A DNA stretch of 7,539 nucleotides, from positions 1-7,539 of the forward strand of contig JANJWE010000163.1 of assembly GCA_024709705.1 (NCBI GenBank), in the 5' to 3' direction. The notes beneath the pieces were generated by a model that had not been told where the DNA came from, made no database searches, and saw nothing but the letters and a program-made list of their open reading frames with translations. Source of the stretch: Flavobacterium sp. (GTDB taxonomy: Bacteria > Bacteroidota > Bacteroidia > Flavobacteriales > Flavobacteriaceae). Each line of letters starts with the position of its first letter. The first letter of the stretch is position 1. Of this stretch, positions 6,594 through 7,539 are shown piece by piece. Position numbers and translations under genes: made by a program.

Positions 6594-7539
6594 TTATGCT
6601 TTTTTAAACCAATTTTTTGCTTGATTGTAATCAATAAAATACCTCAAACTAACCGAAAATATATGGTTTAAGTTGTTTTGAAAAACACTTTGGGCATTGG
6701 ACCCATAACTTTTATCAATGTCTCTGGAAAAATTTTGGGCATTGTTGCGGTACAAAGCTGTAATTTGACTGCCCGGTGCAAACCACCAGGAGTAGGAAAG
6801 GTCAAAGTTCCATAAATTGAAGTTGGCATCTTTTACTTCATTGTAGGTGTTATTAAGTTCAAAAGTTCCGTCATTGAGTAAAGTGTGAAACGCAATATTT
6901 TCTGCAAATGACCAATAATGTCTTGCGGATAAATTGAATGTCATTTTATTGTTTATGGCCAGTTTTCCGGATAAACTGTTGCTAACAGTAGTACGGTTTC
7001 GCTCGGCTAGAATTACTTCATCATCTGCAAAATCTACCCATCCGATATCTGAATTTTGACGACTAAAATTGGCACTGTAAATAAGCGTAAATTTATCATT
7101 AAATCGATACCTTGGACTCACAAAGAAATTGTAGTCCATTCGGTTTTCTTGGTCGTATAGGCGAATGGAAGGTTCAATATCAAGTGCAAATCTGCGGTTG
7201 TAATTGGAAGAAAAATAGATAAAGGCATTTCCACTGGCCGGTACAGCCAAAAAACTTCCCGCTTTTCGAGGTTCATAAAAATCGTAGGTAACGGTTGGAT
7301 TGGTACTAATGCCGTATCCAATGTAGTCGTTTTTTAAAGTGGTAGAATTTACATTAGAGGAAAACCAATGGTCTTGTTTTTTACCGGTAGTGTTTTCAAA
7401 TTCTACATAGTAGTTGGCGTTGATTCTAAAAGAGTTGTAATTTTTGGTAGGATTTAATATGCGGTAGTTGAAGTTGCTGTAAAAATTAACATAATTGGTA
7501 ACAAAATTGATTCCCAAGTCGTTGTTGTAAAAATCTTTG
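6594..7539 (-). CDS. DUF5916-like outer-membrane beta-barrel protein, C-terminal part
   Basis: The frame is open from the right edge to a TAA at 6594-6596, giving 314 C-terminal residues; the true start lies outside the window. It continues upstream of the TTG at 7517 (KDFYNND precedes it), so that TTG is not a start. The sequence is rich in Tyr, Asn, Phe and Ser in alternating hydrophobic-polar strands, for example FNLSARHYWSFAE and FNLWNFDLSYSWWFAPGSQITALYRNN, and ends near SVSLRYFIDYNQ. This resembles the C-terminal barrel of Bacteroidota DUF5916 proteins. Those are typically about 800 residues, with an N-terminal carbohydrate-binding (family 9-like) domain that would lie outside this window. 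The role is not established; an envelope location is likely from the strand pattern. It lies 53 bases upstream of gpmI on the same strand with no visible terminator between. A different outer-membrane barrel family is possible, since the match is from recalled motifs. Confidence 0.75.
   Translation of the reverse strand, partial: KDFYNNDLGINFVTNYVNFYSNFNYRILNPTKNYNSFRINANYYVEFENTTGKKQDHWFSSNVNSTTLKNDYIGYGISTNPTVTYDFYEPRKAGSFLAVPASGNAFIYFSSNYNRRFALDIEPSIRLYDQENRMDYNFFVSPRYRFNDKFTLIYSANFSRQNSDIGWVDFADDEVILAERNRTTVSNSLSGKLAINNKMTFNLSARHYWSFAENIAFHTLLNDGTFELNNTYNEVKDANFNLWNFDLSYSWWFAPGSQITALYRNNAQNFSRDIDKSYGSNAQSVFQNNLNHIFSVSLRYFIDYNQAKNWFKKA

Noticed and set aside
7118..7321. 67-codon minus-strand frame overlapping the barrel protein
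   Set aside because: It is out of frame with the DUF5916-like protein, which shows continuous beta-strand periodicity through this stretch.
7515..7517. TTG as the start of the barrel protein
   Set aside because: The frame stays open upstream to the window edge and the preceding residues fit the same protein, so this codon is an internal leucine.

Overview
The window is AT-rich and every gene I can support lies on the minus strand. The protein families and promoter style point to Bacteroidota, most likely Flavobacteriaceae (Flavobacterium-like). Three things suggest this: a C-terminal DUF5916-type outer-membrane barrel, Bacteroidota-style TAnnTTTG promoter boxes with no clear Shine-Dalgarno sequences, and the TetR / ABC / HlyD / TolC gene set. 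The genus is an inference.

In transcription order (right to left): (1) 7539-6594, the C-terminal 314 residues of a DUF5916-like outer-membrane beta-barrel protein, cut by the window edge. (2) 6540-5023, a complete cofactor-independent phosphoglycerate mutase (gpmI) with its own candidate promoter and a small inverted repeat just before the start codon. (3) 5005-4982, a strong hairpin terminator that closes gpmI. (4) 4955-4927, a candidate promoter with an embedded palindrome, probably the operator of the next gene. (5) 4900-1, a tight four-gene cluster of TetR-type regulator, ABC half-transporter, HlyD-type adaptor and TolC-type outer-membrane channel. Gaps inside the cluster are only 7, 4 and 7 bases. 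The TolC gene runs off the left edge with 393 residues visible.

The cluster reads as a self-contained tripartite exporter. The ABC protein sits in the inner membrane, the HlyD protein bridges the periplasm, the TolC protein opens the outer membrane, and the TetR protein probably controls the whole unit through the palindrome in front of it. No substrate gene is visible, and the ABC protein lacks an N-terminal peptidase domain, so the cargo is unknown.

The most striking point is the ATPase domain of the ABC protein. Walker A is perfect, but the Q-loop glutamine, the LSGGQ signature, the Walker B Asp-Glu pair (here Glu-Asp) and the H-loop histidine are all changed. There is no second ATPase subunit in the window to compensate. 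The remaining content is ordinary housekeeping (gpmI) plus one poorly understood envelope protein. No RNA genes, mobile elements or CRISPR arrays were seen, and no gene-free stretch exceeds about 125 bases.
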